A stretch of 64,000 bases of DNA from CALINB01 sp938045325 (lineage in GTDB: Bacteria; Pseudomonadota; Alphaproteobacteria; Rhodospirillales; CALINB01): NCBI GenBank assembly GCA_038114465.1, contig JAYNQW010000003.1:186001-250000 (forward strand), given 5' to 3'. The position numbers and the translations under genes are program-made. Positions within the stretch are counted from its first letter, which is position 1. Each line of letters starts with the position of its first letter. Of this stretch, positions 44,384 to 53,200 are shown piece by piece. Below the pieces are notes generated by a model. It did no database searches and was not told the DNA's origin. It saw only the letters and a program-made list of their open reading frames with translations.

Positions 44384-45382
44384 ATGGCCGCCAAGAACGC
44401 CAAGTCCACAACGGGGCAACAAACGCATATGGAACAAATCCTGCGTTCGGCCTTGGATCATCATGCGGCCGGTCAATTGGCCGAAGCCGAAGAATTGTAC
44501 CGCCAAGCGTTACAGGCCGACCCCCATCATCCTGCTGCATTACATTTTCTCGGCATGGCCGTGCAAGAGCTCGGCGAGGTGGATATCGCGGCTGAATTGA
44601 TTTCGGCCGCTATCACTTTACAGCCGGGTTATATCGATGCGCATTGTAATCTCGGCGGCGTTTATTTGGATCTCAACCAGCTGGATGATGCCGTTAAAAG
44701 TTTTGAAGAGGCCATCGCCCTTAATCCCGATTTGGCAGAAGCACATATCAACCTCGGCATTGTGCTGGAAGAACTGGGCCGCTTGGACGAGGCGGCCACA
44801 TCGCATCAGAAAGCGCTGGCGCTCGCGCCCGATAATGCCGAAGCCCATTTTAATCTCGGTAATGTATTACGCGCCCTGAAGCAGCCCCGGGAGGCCGTTT
44901 CATGCTATCAAGCCGCCCTGCACTACGCACCTGATTTTACCGAAGCGCATATTAATTTGGGGCTCGCGCTGCACAGTCTCAAACAATATGGCGAGGCTGC
45001 CGCCCATCACCGGCAGGCCTTGGCCGTCGCACCGGATTTCTTCGAAGCTCACCTCAATCTCGGTATGTCGTTAAAAGCACTGGAGCAGTTCGATGAGGCG
45101 ATAGACTGTTATCAAACGGCCTTATCCCTGTATCCAGAAAGTGCTGAAGCACACTTCAACCTTGGCAATGCTTTTCAGGAAAATAACGACTTAAAAGCCG
45201 CCATCGAAAGCTACACAAAAGCGCTCGAAATCAATCCCGATTATCGTGAGGCGAAAAGCGCAATGGGCTCTGCACTCATTCGCGCCGGCCGGCACGAAGA
45301 CGGCTTGAAATTTCAGAATGCGGGTGCCGGCGTGATCCGTTTCGACATAGACTCCGGTGTTAACATTCATGCCGGGAAATAA
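44384..45382 (+). CDS. Tetratricopeptide repeat protein
   Basis: 332 residues from ATG 44384; about eight consecutive TPR units (for example AEAEELYRQALQADPHHPAA and AEAHFNLGNALQ-type), with a Gln/Lys-rich start and Arg-rich end. Such proteins act as scaffolds, often for oxygenases like the prolyl hydroxylase encoded one base beyond its stop. The coding start earlier in the frame (44246) would overlap the membrane-protein gene. Similar TPR-2OG oxygenase pairs occur in alphaproteobacterial genomes. Confidence 0.85.
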   Translation: MAAKNAKSTTGQQTHMEQILRSALDHHAAGQLAEAEELYRQALQADPHHPAALHFLGMAVQELGEVDIAAELISAAITLQPGYIDAHCNLGGVYLDLNQLDDAVKSFEEAIALNPDLAEAHINLGIVLEELGRLDEAATSHQKALALAPDNAEAHFNLGNVLRALKQPREAVSCYQAALHYAPDFTEAHINLGLALHSLKQYGEAAAHHRQALAVAPDFFEAHLNLGMSLKALEQFDEAIDCYQTALSLYPESAEAHFNLGNAFQENNDLKAAIESYTKALEINPDYREAKSAMGSALIRAGRHEDGLKFQNAGAGVIRFDIDSGVNIHAGK

Positions 45383-45383
45383 A

Positions 45384-45995
45384 ATGAAACGCATTGAACT
45401 CACGAAGGCGAACAAAGGCGCAAACAAGACACCTGATTTTATCGGCAGCTGGCTGATCGAACCGGAGAGTCTTTGCGATGATCTCATCGAATTTTTCGAG
45501 AGCAACGAAGACCTGCAATCGCCGGGCGAGTCCTACACCGGCCTCGATGAAGACATTAAAAAATCGACCGACATCACGGTCCTGCCGCGCGACCTCGAAA
45601 ACCCCGGTTACGAGCCCGTCCGGCGATACATCGTTTGTTTATATGATTGCTTCGCCGACTATGCCACCCAATGGCCGTTTCTTAAAAACTTCCCGCGGCT
45701 CGAAATGGGTTCGTTCAATATCCAGCGTTATTACGAAGGCGAGCATTTCAACGAACTACACACCGAACGGGACTCGCTCGGCAACCTGCACCGGCTGATG
45801 GCATGGATGACGTACCTCAACGATGTGCCCGGCGGCGGCGAAACCCATTTCGAATATTTCGGCTTGGACGTGAAACCGTAGAAAGGCAAAACCCTGATCT
45901 GGCCCGCCCAATGGACGCATGCCCATCAGGGCACCCCCGTCACCCAAGGTACGAAATACGTCATTACCGGGTGGCTGCACTTCCCGCCGGCATAG
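45384..45995 (+). pseudogene. Prolyl 4-hydroxylase-type 2OG-Fe(II) oxygenase interrupted by a stop codon
   Basis: The frame from ATG 45384 encodes the N-terminal part with SFNIQRYYEGEHFNELHTER (first iron ligand region, His then Glu) and NDVPGGGETHFEY. TAG at 45879-45881 stops it after VKP. Reading through in the same frame gives KGKTLIWPAQWTHAHQG, the second iron-ligand His and 2-oxoglutarate Arg/Lys region, then VTQGTKYVITGWLHFPP and TAG at 45993. Family members have Lys or Gln at this spot, and CAG to TAG is a single change. So the gene is a point-mutated pseudogene, or has read-through. Confidence 0.8.
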
Positions 45996-46012
45996 CGGAT
46001 TACTATAGCGGG

Positions 46013-46457
46013 TTACTGCAGAACCGAAAGCGTCCGGCCCGGCTTCACGAAATAACAGCCTTGACCGTCCATAACCGAGTGATGGCTTGTGCCCGGTGTT
46101 GGCCAGCGGATGAACGACGGATTCATATCCATTTCCTGACTGACGGGCGTGGTTTGCGGCGTCAATTCCTTCTCGGCAATTTTGTTGACCGTCAGACGTT
46201 CATAGCGCACTTGGTACATCAACGCTTTCCAGGTTCGCGGGTGCGAATTTGCCGTCTGCATCTCATCGGGCGGCGCACTCGAGGGAATACTCATGGACAA
46301 TATTGTTATCCGTCTCCAACACCCCCGCATGGTCGACTTCGCTTTTCGTATACCCGAGCAGCTTGTCGTTTTTCGCCACCGCCGTGATGTCATGCGCCGT
46401 GGGAAGCGTCGTTACCGTCGTTTCCGGAATTTCCCACTCCGTTAGCTGATTAAACAT
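46013..46457 (-). pseudogene. Conserved hypothetical protein with one-base frameshift
   Basis: From ATG 46457 one frame encodes EIPETTVTTLPTAHDITAVA and TKSEVDHAGVLETDNNIVHE up to SLECAAR-stop at 46263. The other frame resumes as DEMQTANSHPRTWKALMYQV then YERLTVNKIAEKELTPQTTP and ends at 46013. Deleting one C in the GCCGCCCGA run near 46266-46270 joins the two into one protein of about 147 residues. The two parts read as one conserved protein with a GVLETDN...SHHSV pattern; no named domain is recalled. Confidence 0.7.
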
Positions 46458-46630
46458 TTCCCCGCCCCTCTATTGAGCAATCGCAACTATCAGTGAAACG
46501 ATACACCAATGCGCGTTACAGGGTGAAGTCGTGGAAATTAAGCAGTAGCATAAAGGCCGCTAATATGATTTCAATGACACTCTCTCAAATTTTCTTAAAG
46601 TTCATAAAAAATGGCGGAAATACATAACAA

Positions 46631-46666
46631 ATTCGTATTTTCGAATATGTTTTCGCATGCTATAGT
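46631..46666 (+). promoter_or_regulatory. ArsR-type operator ATTC-N8-GAAT with -10 box, upstream of the lipoate/oxygenase operon
   Basis: ATTC at 46631-46634 and GAAT at 46643-46646 are separated by eight bases (GTATTTTC); the palindrome extends outwards as ACAAATTC and GAATATGT (seven of eight paired). A -10-like TATAGT is at 46661-46666 with a weak -35 (TTTTCG at 46638). The operator covers the -35 region, a repressor position. The same sequence and the same 30-base offset to the -10 occur before the sHdr operon. ATTC-N8-GAAT is the consensus known for SqrR/BigR-type persulfide-sensing repressors. Confidence 0.7.
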
Positions 46667-46750
46667 TTTTCAAATCCATAGGAATTCCGCCCGTCCTGGG
46701 AGGTGGTATGCCTAACAACAAGTGCCATCGATGGCATCAAAGGGGAAACC

Positions 46751-47809
46751 ATGGACGTCGATCTATTCATGGAATTATCGACACCGCCTCACGCGAAACG
46801 GGGTGCAGCAGAGACCATAGAAGATGGCATGGCGCTTGTGCGCGCTGCCGACACAGCCGATTTCGATACCGTGTGGCTTGCCGAACATCATTTCCTCGGT
46901 GATTACTGCTCATCCGCCGCACCAGAAATGCTGCTTGCCGCCATGGCGCGTGAAACAAACCGGATTAAACTCGGCTTTGGTATTATCCCTCTACCCATTC
47001 ATGACACTGTGCGTGTCGCCGAACGACTTGCGACCCTTGATCTAATTTCACAAGGTCGCATGATGTGGGGTGTCGGTCGTGGCGTTGCCATGACGGAGCT
47101 CGATGGTTTCGGTATTGATCCCGCTTCAAGTCGCCATGAATTTCTTAATCGCCTTAAAGCACTTCAGGAAATTTTGAAAACCGGCGTTGTTAAACGCGAT
47201 GGCCAGTCTTTTACATTACAGCCGATGCCAACTCCACGGTTAGGGACCGGATGGCTTGCCGCCGTCAGTCCGGAAAGTTTTGAATTAGCCGCCGAACTGG
47301 AACTCAATGTCATGTCTGGTCCATTTAAACCGTGGCCCATGGTAAAAGCTGATCTAGCACGGTATAGACGCTTGCGCCCTGAAGGCGCGACATCATTTAC
47401 CCTCGCTGTTTATTGTGATGAAGATCATGAGACTGCACGAAAACGCGCTGCCGCAGGAATTATTTGGGTTTACGATAAAATACTCGAATTTTCCAAGCCT
47501 ATCATGTCCCAACGAATCAAAGGATATGAGCATTACCGCAATCTTGGCTGGATTGCCGGCTTGTTTAACAAAGTTTTGAATCTTTCCGTTTTGGAAACAT
47601 TGGGCCTAGCCGTGGTTGGTGACCCCGATCACGTGCGTAAAAAATTGCAATCTCTTCAAGATAGCGGGCTCAACCGAGTAAGCCTGGTAATTGGAGGTGG
47701 TGATTTAACGGTCCAGGAAACGACTCGATGCGTCAAATTGTTGGCCAAAGATGTTCTCCCGGCTCTTGAAACTATGCCTGAAATCTCTGCCGAGGCAGTA
47801 ACCGCATGA
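46751..47809 (+). CDS. LLM-class flavin monooxygenase in the lipoate operon
   Basis: 352 residues from ATG 46751 (AAGGGG upstream). A luciferase-like TIM barrel: TVWLAEHHFLGDYCS, PEMLLAAMARETNRIKLGFG, TVRVAERLATLDLISQGR, and the C-terminal GDPDHVRKKLQSLQDSG. It uses reduced flavin to monooxygenate an unknown substrate. First gene of a unit that continues, by ATGA overlap, into an AurF-like oxygenase and then into lipoate assembly genes. Alternatively an FMNH2-dependent desulfonation-type enzyme; sequence does not say. Confidence 0.85.
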   Translation: MDVDLFMELSTPPHAKRGAAETIEDGMALVRAADTADFDTVWLAEHHFLGDYCSSAAPEMLLAAMARETNRIKLGFGIIPLPIHDTVRVAERLATLDLISQGRMMWGVGRGVAMTELDGFGIDPASSRHEFLNRLKALQEILKTGVVKRDGQSFTLQPMPTPRLGTGWLAAVSPESFELAAELELNVMSGPFKPWPMVKADLARYRRLRPEGATSFTLAVYCDEDHETARKRAAAGIIWVYDKILEFSKPIMSQRIKGYEHYRNLGWIAGLFNKVLNLSVLETLGLAVVGDPDHVRKKLQSLQDSGLNRVSLVIGGGDLTVQETTRCVKLLAKDVLPALETMPEISAEAVTA

Positions 47810-48705
47810 TGTCAAAATTAGACCGCCTCGGCGAACACGGTGCCGATTATAAAGACCCGCTTAGTGTGGTTGATTGGTCCGCGACTTCCCCATCCCTGCC
47901 TTGGCTGCCCCCTTCTCTTTTGAGTCTTGCCGGCTTGGATGCGCAAAAGAATATGTCCGCCGAAGCTTTAGCGCGGTTCAGCCAAATTGAATTTGCCAGG
48001 TTATGCGCTGCTGGCCTTTGGCTTGAAGGCTTGATGATCAGCCGCACCACCTCGGAAGGGTTTCCGGTGACCAACATCAATGAAGCCCGTGTGATGTTGC
48101 AAGAGGTTCGTGAAGAGTCAGGCCACGGCTTGTTGTTTCTAGAGATGATCGAACGCGCCGGACTATCAGGCGTTGAGCTGCTTGGGCCCAAACGTCTTCT
48201 CACCTGGATTTCGCATAAACTCTCACCAGCAAGCCCCGAATTTTGGGCTCTTGTATTCATCGGTGAATCCGTAACCGATACCTTTACCGTAAAAGCACTG
48301 CAGCTATCTCAAAAACAAGGTAATGGAATTTGCCCCGTTGCCCATCAAGTCCTTTCCCTGCATCACCGCGATGAAGCGAGACACATTGCCGCTGCCAGAA
48401 CATTACTTGGGGCGCGCGTTCAGAAAATGTCCCTTGTCCGTAAACAAATTTTCAATCAAGCTTTAAGGCATTTGTTGCCTCAGTTTCTCACGGCAACATT
48501 ATACCCAACATCAGCAAGCCTCGAAGTTCTCGGTTTTTCCAGGCCATACCATATTGTTAAAGCCGTGCGAGCTTGCCCAGTAAGGCAACGTATCGTTGAG
48601 GCCTGCGCTGCCCCTGCACTGGAAGCCTTAGCCCGCATGGGTCTATACAAGCCTGACCGTTCCATTACGTCCCAAACAGGCAATACGACGGAGGCCACAC
48701 AATGA
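47806..48705 (+). CDS. AurF-like diiron oxygenase
   Basis: 299 residues with the seven-ligand diiron pattern of p-aminobenzoate N-oxygenase (AurF) type enzymes: Glu74, Glu104-x-x-His107 (EESGH), Glu154 (GES), His186-x-x-x-Glu190-x-x-His193 (HHRDEARH). The scaffold is all-helical, no membrane segment. Such enzymes hydroxylate or N-oxygenate with O2. The start overlaps the LLM stop and its own stop overlaps the radical-SAM start (ATGAG), so it is fixed in the lipoate assembly operon. A diiron oxygenase is not part of the known sHdr-lipoate set. Confidence 0.78.
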   Translation: MMSKLDRLGEHGADYKDPLSVVDWSATSPSLPWLPPSLLSLAGLDAQKNMSAEALARFSQIEFARLCAAGLWLEGLMISRTTSEGFPVTNINEARVMLQEVREESGHGLLFLEMIERAGLSGVELLGPKRLLTWISHKLSPASPEFWALVFIGESVTDTFTVKALQLSQKQGNGICPVAHQVLSLHHRDEARHIAAARTLLGARVQKMSLVRKQIFNQALRHLLPQFLTATLYPTSASLEVLGFSRPYHIVKAVRACPVRQRIVEACAAPALEALARMGLYKPDRSITSQTGNTTEATQ

Positions 48706-49739
48706 GCTGGCTGAGCGATATTCAACAGATTGAAGAATTCGAAGACTGCGAATTTGATGCTTCCCTTGTACATGCTTTTGAGCATTGCTCACAAAATGCA
48801 CTAACAAGACCAATCCGCTTTTCAACACCAACGTTTAAAGAATTTGAAAGTGATGAGCTTAAGGGTTGCTCGAAAAATAGCTTCCCCGCCTTTTCAATCA
48901 CTGGCAGTGCGTGCGCACTCATGTGTGATCACTGTCAGGCCAACATCTTGAAGCCCATGATCCCAGCTCACACACCAGAAATTCTCGATCAAAAAGTTCG
49001 TGATCTTATTTTGCTTCAAGACTTGCAAGGCTTTTTGCTCTCAAGCGGTTCCAACCGGCAAAACGAAATTCCCTATGAACGATTTTATCCCGTCATTGAA
49101 AAATTAAAGCGGGATTTTCCCCATCTCAAGGTTGCGATCCACACGGCTCTTCTTGATGAGCCCCGCGCAAAAATGATGGAAAGCGCTGGTGTCGACACCG
49201 CAATGATGGATGTGATTGGTTCTGAAGAAACCATTCGGGATGTCTATCACTTAAACCGGCCCGTTGAGCATTTTGAACAAACGCTAGCCGCATTATGCAC
49301 AACAACCATGGAAGTGGTTCCGCATATCGTTATTGGCTTGCATTACGGCAAAATCCTTGGTGAGGCCAACGCTCTCGATATTATCGCCCGGCATAATATT
49401 CATGCTTTAGTCCTTGTTGTGGTTATGCCGTTTTATGCAAAAGATGGCACATTCGTGACACCCAAAACGATTGATGTCGGGAATATATTTTTAAAAGCCC
49501 GCAAACGATTAGCCGATAAACAAGTTCTGCTCGGCTGCGCCCGGCCGGCCGGCTTGCATAAACGCGTAACGGATGCCTATGCGGTCATGGCTGGCCTCGA
49601 TGGCATCGCATTTCCGGCGGATGGATCGGTCGCCGTTGCCAACACGATTGGCCGCCCCCATCACCAAGAGCACGCCTGCTGTTCCATCAAAGTAGGCGGC
49701 AGCCTTGAAACATCAATTTCTTCACCGTGTGCCGCATGA
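48702..49739 (+). CDS. Radical SAM protein, LipS1/LipS2-type
   Basis: 345 residues with the cluster motif CALMCDHC (Cys71, 75, 78) in a radical-SAM TIM barrel, ending with Cys-rich segments (GCARPAG, EHACCSI). In the sHdr lipoate pathway, two radical-SAM proteins together insert both sulfurs into octanoyl-LbpA in place of LipA. This and the gene at 50847 fit that pair; which one is LipS1 and which LipS2 I cannot fix from sequence. Overlaps its neighbours at both ends. Confidence 0.78.
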   Translation: MSWLSDIQQIEEFEDCEFDASLVHAFEHCSQNALTRPIRFSTPTFKEFESDELKGCSKNSFPAFSITGSACALMCDHCQANILKPMIPAHTPEILDQKVRDLILLQDLQGFLLSSGSNRQNEIPYERFYPVIEKLKRDFPHLKVAIHTALLDEPRAKMMESAGVDTAMMDVIGSEETIRDVYHLNRPVEHFEQTLAALCTTTMEVVPHIVIGLHYGKILGEANALDIIARHNIHALVLVVVMPFYAKDGTFVTPKTIDVGNIFLKARKRLADKQVLLGCARPAGLHKRVTDAYAVMAGLDGIAFPADGSVAVANTIGRPHHQEHACCSIKVGGSLETSISSPCAA

Positions 49740-50821
49740 CCAATCTTTTGACCATTGATGTTCTTGTCATTGGCCTCGGTCCAGCCGGAAGCCGGGCGGC
49801 TACTGCGGCGGCGGCGGCTGGCTGCTCCGTCCTTGCGATTGATCGAAAACAAGAAGCCGGCTCACCTGTTCAATGCGCTGAATTTGTACCGGCGATGCTG
49901 GCGCAAGAACTAGATGACTTAGACCGAGTCACCCGACAACGCATTAGCCGCATGGTAACGTCTATTGAAACAAAAGGTGAAACACACGGAACTGATATCG
50001 AACCGGAATTTCCTGGCCGCATTATTGACCGGCAACAATTTGATGCGACGCTGGCAAAAATAGCGGAACGCTCAGGTGCTAAATGCCGCTTTGGGCTACA
50101 GCTCGAAGAAATCCTGCCCAATGGTATTGCCGTTTTGTCGGATGGCAGTTCGGTCCAATCTAAGCTCATTATTGGCTGCGATGGGCCACGATCGCGGGTC
50201 GGACGGGCCGTCGGTCAAACGAATCTTGAACTGGTTGAAACACGTCAAATGACGGTGCCGCTGCTTAAACCGCATGACGCGACCGATATCTTTCTTAGCG
50301 ACACCATTACCGGTGGATATGCCTGGTTATTTCCAAAAGGCAATATCGCAAATCTCGGCATCGGCGTGACACCTAAGGCTAAAATGCAATTAAAGCCCTT
50401 GTTAGAAGAACTACACCAAAATCTAGTTCGGGAAGGACGAGTCGGTTCTGAAATTTTAACTCATACTGGTGGGGCCATTCCAGTCGGCGGACTCCTCAAT
50501 ACATTTGCCTGGCTTTGGAAAACACCGGTACTCCTTGCCGGTGATGCCGCAGGCCTGACAAACCCCGTCACGGGTGCCGGTATCACATCTGCCGTCATTT
50601 CCGGCGGACTTGCCGGCCAAGCTGCAGCAGATTGGCTGCGAGGCGATGAGGACGCCCTCAATGAATACACGTCAGAACTCAGGGAATTATTTGGGTCTGC
50701 CTTAAATCGTGCGTTGCAGCGTCGCAAAGAAATCCTTGAGCAATTTACAAATAACAACACACCTTCTATGGCTGAATTACGACGTAGCTGGATTGCTTAT
50801 CCTGAATATTGGGCCGCTTAA
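49736..50821 (+). CDS. lipT: FAD-dependent oxidoreductase, LipT-like (geranylgeranyl reductase family)
   Basis: 361 residues: FAD-binding VIGLGPAGSRAA near the start (GLGPAG at 13-18), the conserved CDGPRSRVGRAVG, and GDAAGLTNPVTGAGI at the C-terminal flavin site. Families of this type reduce double bonds in isoprenoids, but a member is part of the known lipoate cluster of sulfur oxidisers (LipT), where it sits beside LipS1/LipS2. The gene order here (rSAM, flavoprotein, rSAM, ligase) agrees. The start overlaps the preceding stop (ATGA). Confidence 0.75.
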   Translation: MTNLLTIDVLVIGLGPAGSRAATAAAAAGCSVLAIDRKQEAGSPVQCAEFVPAMLAQELDDLDRVTRQRISRMVTSIETKGETHGTDIEPEFPGRIIDRQQFDATLAKIAERSGAKCRFGLQLEEILPNGIAVLSDGSSVQSKLIIGCDGPRSRVGRAVGQTNLELVETRQMTVPLLKPHDATDIFLSDTITGGYAWLFPKGNIANLGIGVTPKAKMQLKPLLEELHQNLVREGRVGSEILTHTGGAIPVGGLLNTFAWLWKTPVLLAGDAAGLTNPVTGAGITSAVISGGLAGQAAADWLRGDEDALNEYTSELRELFGSALNRALQRRKEILEQFTNNNTPSMAELRRSWIAYPEYWAA

Positions 50822-50846
50822 TGAATTCGATAATGGGGAGACACTT

Positions 50847-52106
50847 GTGAGCTGTTTAAAACCTGAAAATAACGCGCCAGCGGATACCTCGCCCCATGGC
50901 CTCGATTTTAATCCCGTGGATGTTATGCAGCCCCGAAATCCGGGCCAGACACCCAAGGCTTATAAAAATGGCGGCCGGGTAAAATCAAATGATGTCGCAC
51001 CAAAAGGCATGTATGTGCCGAATTACAATATTCTGACGCCGAACATGCGCTCGCCGGAGTATGTACAAATGTCGACGGCGGCGGCGATTACACTCGGGAT
51101 TATGGGCGGCAAGATGTACCGATGCTCGTGTACGCGTTGTCTAAATTTACTGCTGACCTATCCCGAAGGTTGCCGCGCGAATTGTGCTTATTGCGGCCTC
51201 GCCCGCCATCGCGAGTCGGAACGCGACTATGCCGATCGTAATTTCATTCGCGTCGATTGGCCTGCCGTACCAATCGATCAAGCGGTCGATATTGTCGCCG
51301 CCGATGGTGAGAACACACCATTTCATCGCATGTGCATCAGCATGATCACCCATCCAAATTCAGATCAAGACACGGTTACCGTGTTGAAGAAATGGACCGA
51401 CCGGATTGCACCGGAAACAGTACCCGTCTCGATCCTTTCCAATCCGACAACCATGGAACGCGCCGATGTCGAACAGCTCCATGATCTTGGCGCTGATATT
51501 TTCACTGTGGCTCTCGATGCCGTCACCCCTGATATTTTCGATCGCACTCGTGGCAGCGGTGTTCAATCGCCTCATAGTTGGAAAAAATATTGGGAAATTA
51601 TGAACGATGCCCGTGACATTTTTGGTCACGACAAATTCGGCGCTCATATTATCATCGGCATGGGCGAAACCGAATATGAAGCCCTATCGCTTGTTCAACA
51701 ACTCACAGACATTGGCGGGCAAAGCCACATGTTCTGCTTTTTCCCGGAAAAAGGCTCTCTCATGGATCACCTACCGGCAACGCCGCGCGATCAATGGCGC
51801 CGCGTGCAACTCGGGCGTTATTTGATCCATTTCTGCGGCCAGCGCATTGATCATATGACCTTTGACGAACAAGGCCGGGTGATCGATTTCGGCTTGCCGA
51901 AAAGCGAGGTCGACACCATTATTGACGCCGGCATCGCATTTCGCACATCGGGATGCCCCGGCAAGTTTCGCGATGACGTCTCGGCTTGCGACAGACCCTA
52001 TGGTGATTCACCACCGAGCGATATTGCCAGCTATCCCTTCCAGCCCAATAAAAAAGATATTCGAAAATTTCGGCGCCAACTCGGTATGCCGAAACATACG
52101 AATTAA
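50847..52106 (+). CDS. Radical SAM protein, LipS1/LipS2-type, second member
   Basis: 419 residues from GTG 50847 with GGGGAG upstream. It has two Cys clusters near the start of the barrel: CSCTRC (Cys93, 95, 98) and the radical-SAM CRANCAYC (Cys109, 113, 116), plus C-terminal SGCPGKFRDDVSACDR, which could hold an auxiliary iron-sulfur cluster needed as the sulfur donor. The pairing with the radical-SAM protein at 48702, LipT and a lipoate ligase supports a lipoyl synthase role. Confidence 0.8.
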   Translation: MSCLKPENNAPADTSPHGLDFNPVDVMQPRNPGQTPKAYKNGGRVKSNDVAPKGMYVPNYNILTPNMRSPEYVQMSTAAAITLGIMGGKMYRCSCTRCLNLLLTYPEGCRANCAYCGLARHRESERDYADRNFIRVDWPAVPIDQAVDIVAADGENTPFHRMCISMITHPNSDQDTVTVLKKWTDRIAPETVPVSILSNPTTMERADVEQLHDLGADIFTVALDAVTPDIFDRTRGSGVQSPHSWKKYWEIMNDARDIFGHDKFGAHIIIGMGETEYEALSLVQQLTDIGGQSHMFCFFPEKGSLMDHLPATPRDQWRRVQLGRYLIHFCGQRIDHMTFDEQGRVIDFGLPKSEVDTIIDAGIAFRTSGCPGKFRDDVSACDRPYGDSPPSDIASYPFQPNKKDIRKFRRQLGMPKHTN

Positions 52107-52120
52107 TTTGGAGTGCTTGG

Positions 52121-53200
52121 GTGACATCCAAATTTCGCGTTATTGATACAGGATTGCGAAACGGACGCTTTAACATCGCGTTTGATAAGGCGATGATTGA
52201 ATGTCATCAGAATGGCGATATCCCTGACACGATTCGATTTCTTCGCTTCCCCCCAACGGCACTAATCGGACGACATCAGGTGCTCAGCCGGGAAATCAAT
52301 CTTGATACCTGCAGGCAAAGGAAAATTGGCGTTGCACGGCGGATAACCGGTGGCGGCGCCATCTATTTCGATGAAAAACAATTAGGATGGGAATTGGTTT
52401 TTCACCGCCATTCCCTGGGCATCAGTGATCTTGGTGAACTAGCAAAAAATATTTGCGAAGCCGCAGCACTCGGCCTTCGTCAACTCGGTATCAATGCCCA
52501 ATTCCGGCCGCGCAACGATATAGAAGTCGACGGACGTAAATTATGCGGCACTGGCGGTTTTTTCGACGGCAACACCCTGTTTTACCAAGGCACCCTTCTG
52601 ATCGACCTCAATCCCGATGACATGTTCTCGGCAATTAAAGTTCCCCGGGCGAAGCTGGAAAAACGCAACCTTGAAACAGGCCATCAGCGTGTCGTCACGC
52701 TACGAGAAATTCTTGGTGATAAAACACCTGATATCACAACCCTTCAATCGTGTTTACTCGACGGATTTAAAAAAGGCCTCAACATTGAATGCACACCTGG
52801 GAACGTTACCAATATCGAAGAGCAACGTGCCCGCGAATATTGCAGCAAAGAAATCGGTACAGATTCCTTTGTCGCGGAAATTGATGAGGCTGAAGATCAA
52901 GAAAAAATACTGGAAGGCAGCCATACCGGTGCCGGCGGCACGATAACGGCACAGCTACGATTGAATGGCAAGCTGCGTGACCGTATTCAAGATATTGTTT
53001 TTTCAGGTGATTTCTTTGTCACGCCAACAAGGATTTTATTCGATCTAGAAGCATACTTGCGGGGCACCCCCCTCACGGAGATTGATCAGGCAGTCATGAA
53101 ATTTTTTAATGAAACTTCGGCAGAAGTATTGAGCGCAAAACCGGAGGATTTTTGTGCCGCACTTGATGCTGCCGTTACGTCTAAGACCGCAACGGCTTAA
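52121..53200 (+). CDS. Lipoate-protein ligase, sLpl(AB)-type
   Basis: 359 residues. The N-terminal two thirds is a LplA-type ligase fold (RRITGGGAIYFDE at 73-85, then RKLCGTGGFFDG with the active Lys). The C-terminal part (AGGTITAQLRLNGKLRDRI onwards) matches the LplB-like accessory domain fused in one chain, as in sLpl(AB) of sulfur oxidisers. It attaches octanoate or lipoate to the lipoate-binding protein LbpA used by sHdr. The substrate LbpA gene is not in the window. Confidence 0.82.
   Translation: MTSKFRVIDTGLRNGRFNIAFDKAMIECHQNGDIPDTIRFLRFPPTALIGRHQVLSREINLDTCRQRKIGVARRITGGGAIYFDEKQLGWELVFHRHSLGISDLGELAKNICEAAALGLRQLGINAQFRPRNDIEVDGRKLCGTGGFFDGNTLFYQGTLLIDLNPDDMFSAIKVPRAKLEKRNLETGHQRVVTLREILGDKTPDITTLQSCLLDGFKKGLNIECTPGNVTNIEEQRAREYCSKEIGTDSFVAEIDEAEDQEKILEGSHTGAGGTITAQLRLNGKLRDRIQDIVFSGDFFVTPTRILFDLEAYLRGTPLTEIDQAVMKFFNETSAEVLSAKPEDFCAALDAAVTSKTATA

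Noticed and set aside
45879..45881. TAG as a recoded amino acid (pyrrolysine or similar)
   Set aside because: No sign of a recoding element or suppressor tRNA here, and several genes nearby use TAG as an ordinary stop. A point mutation is simpler.
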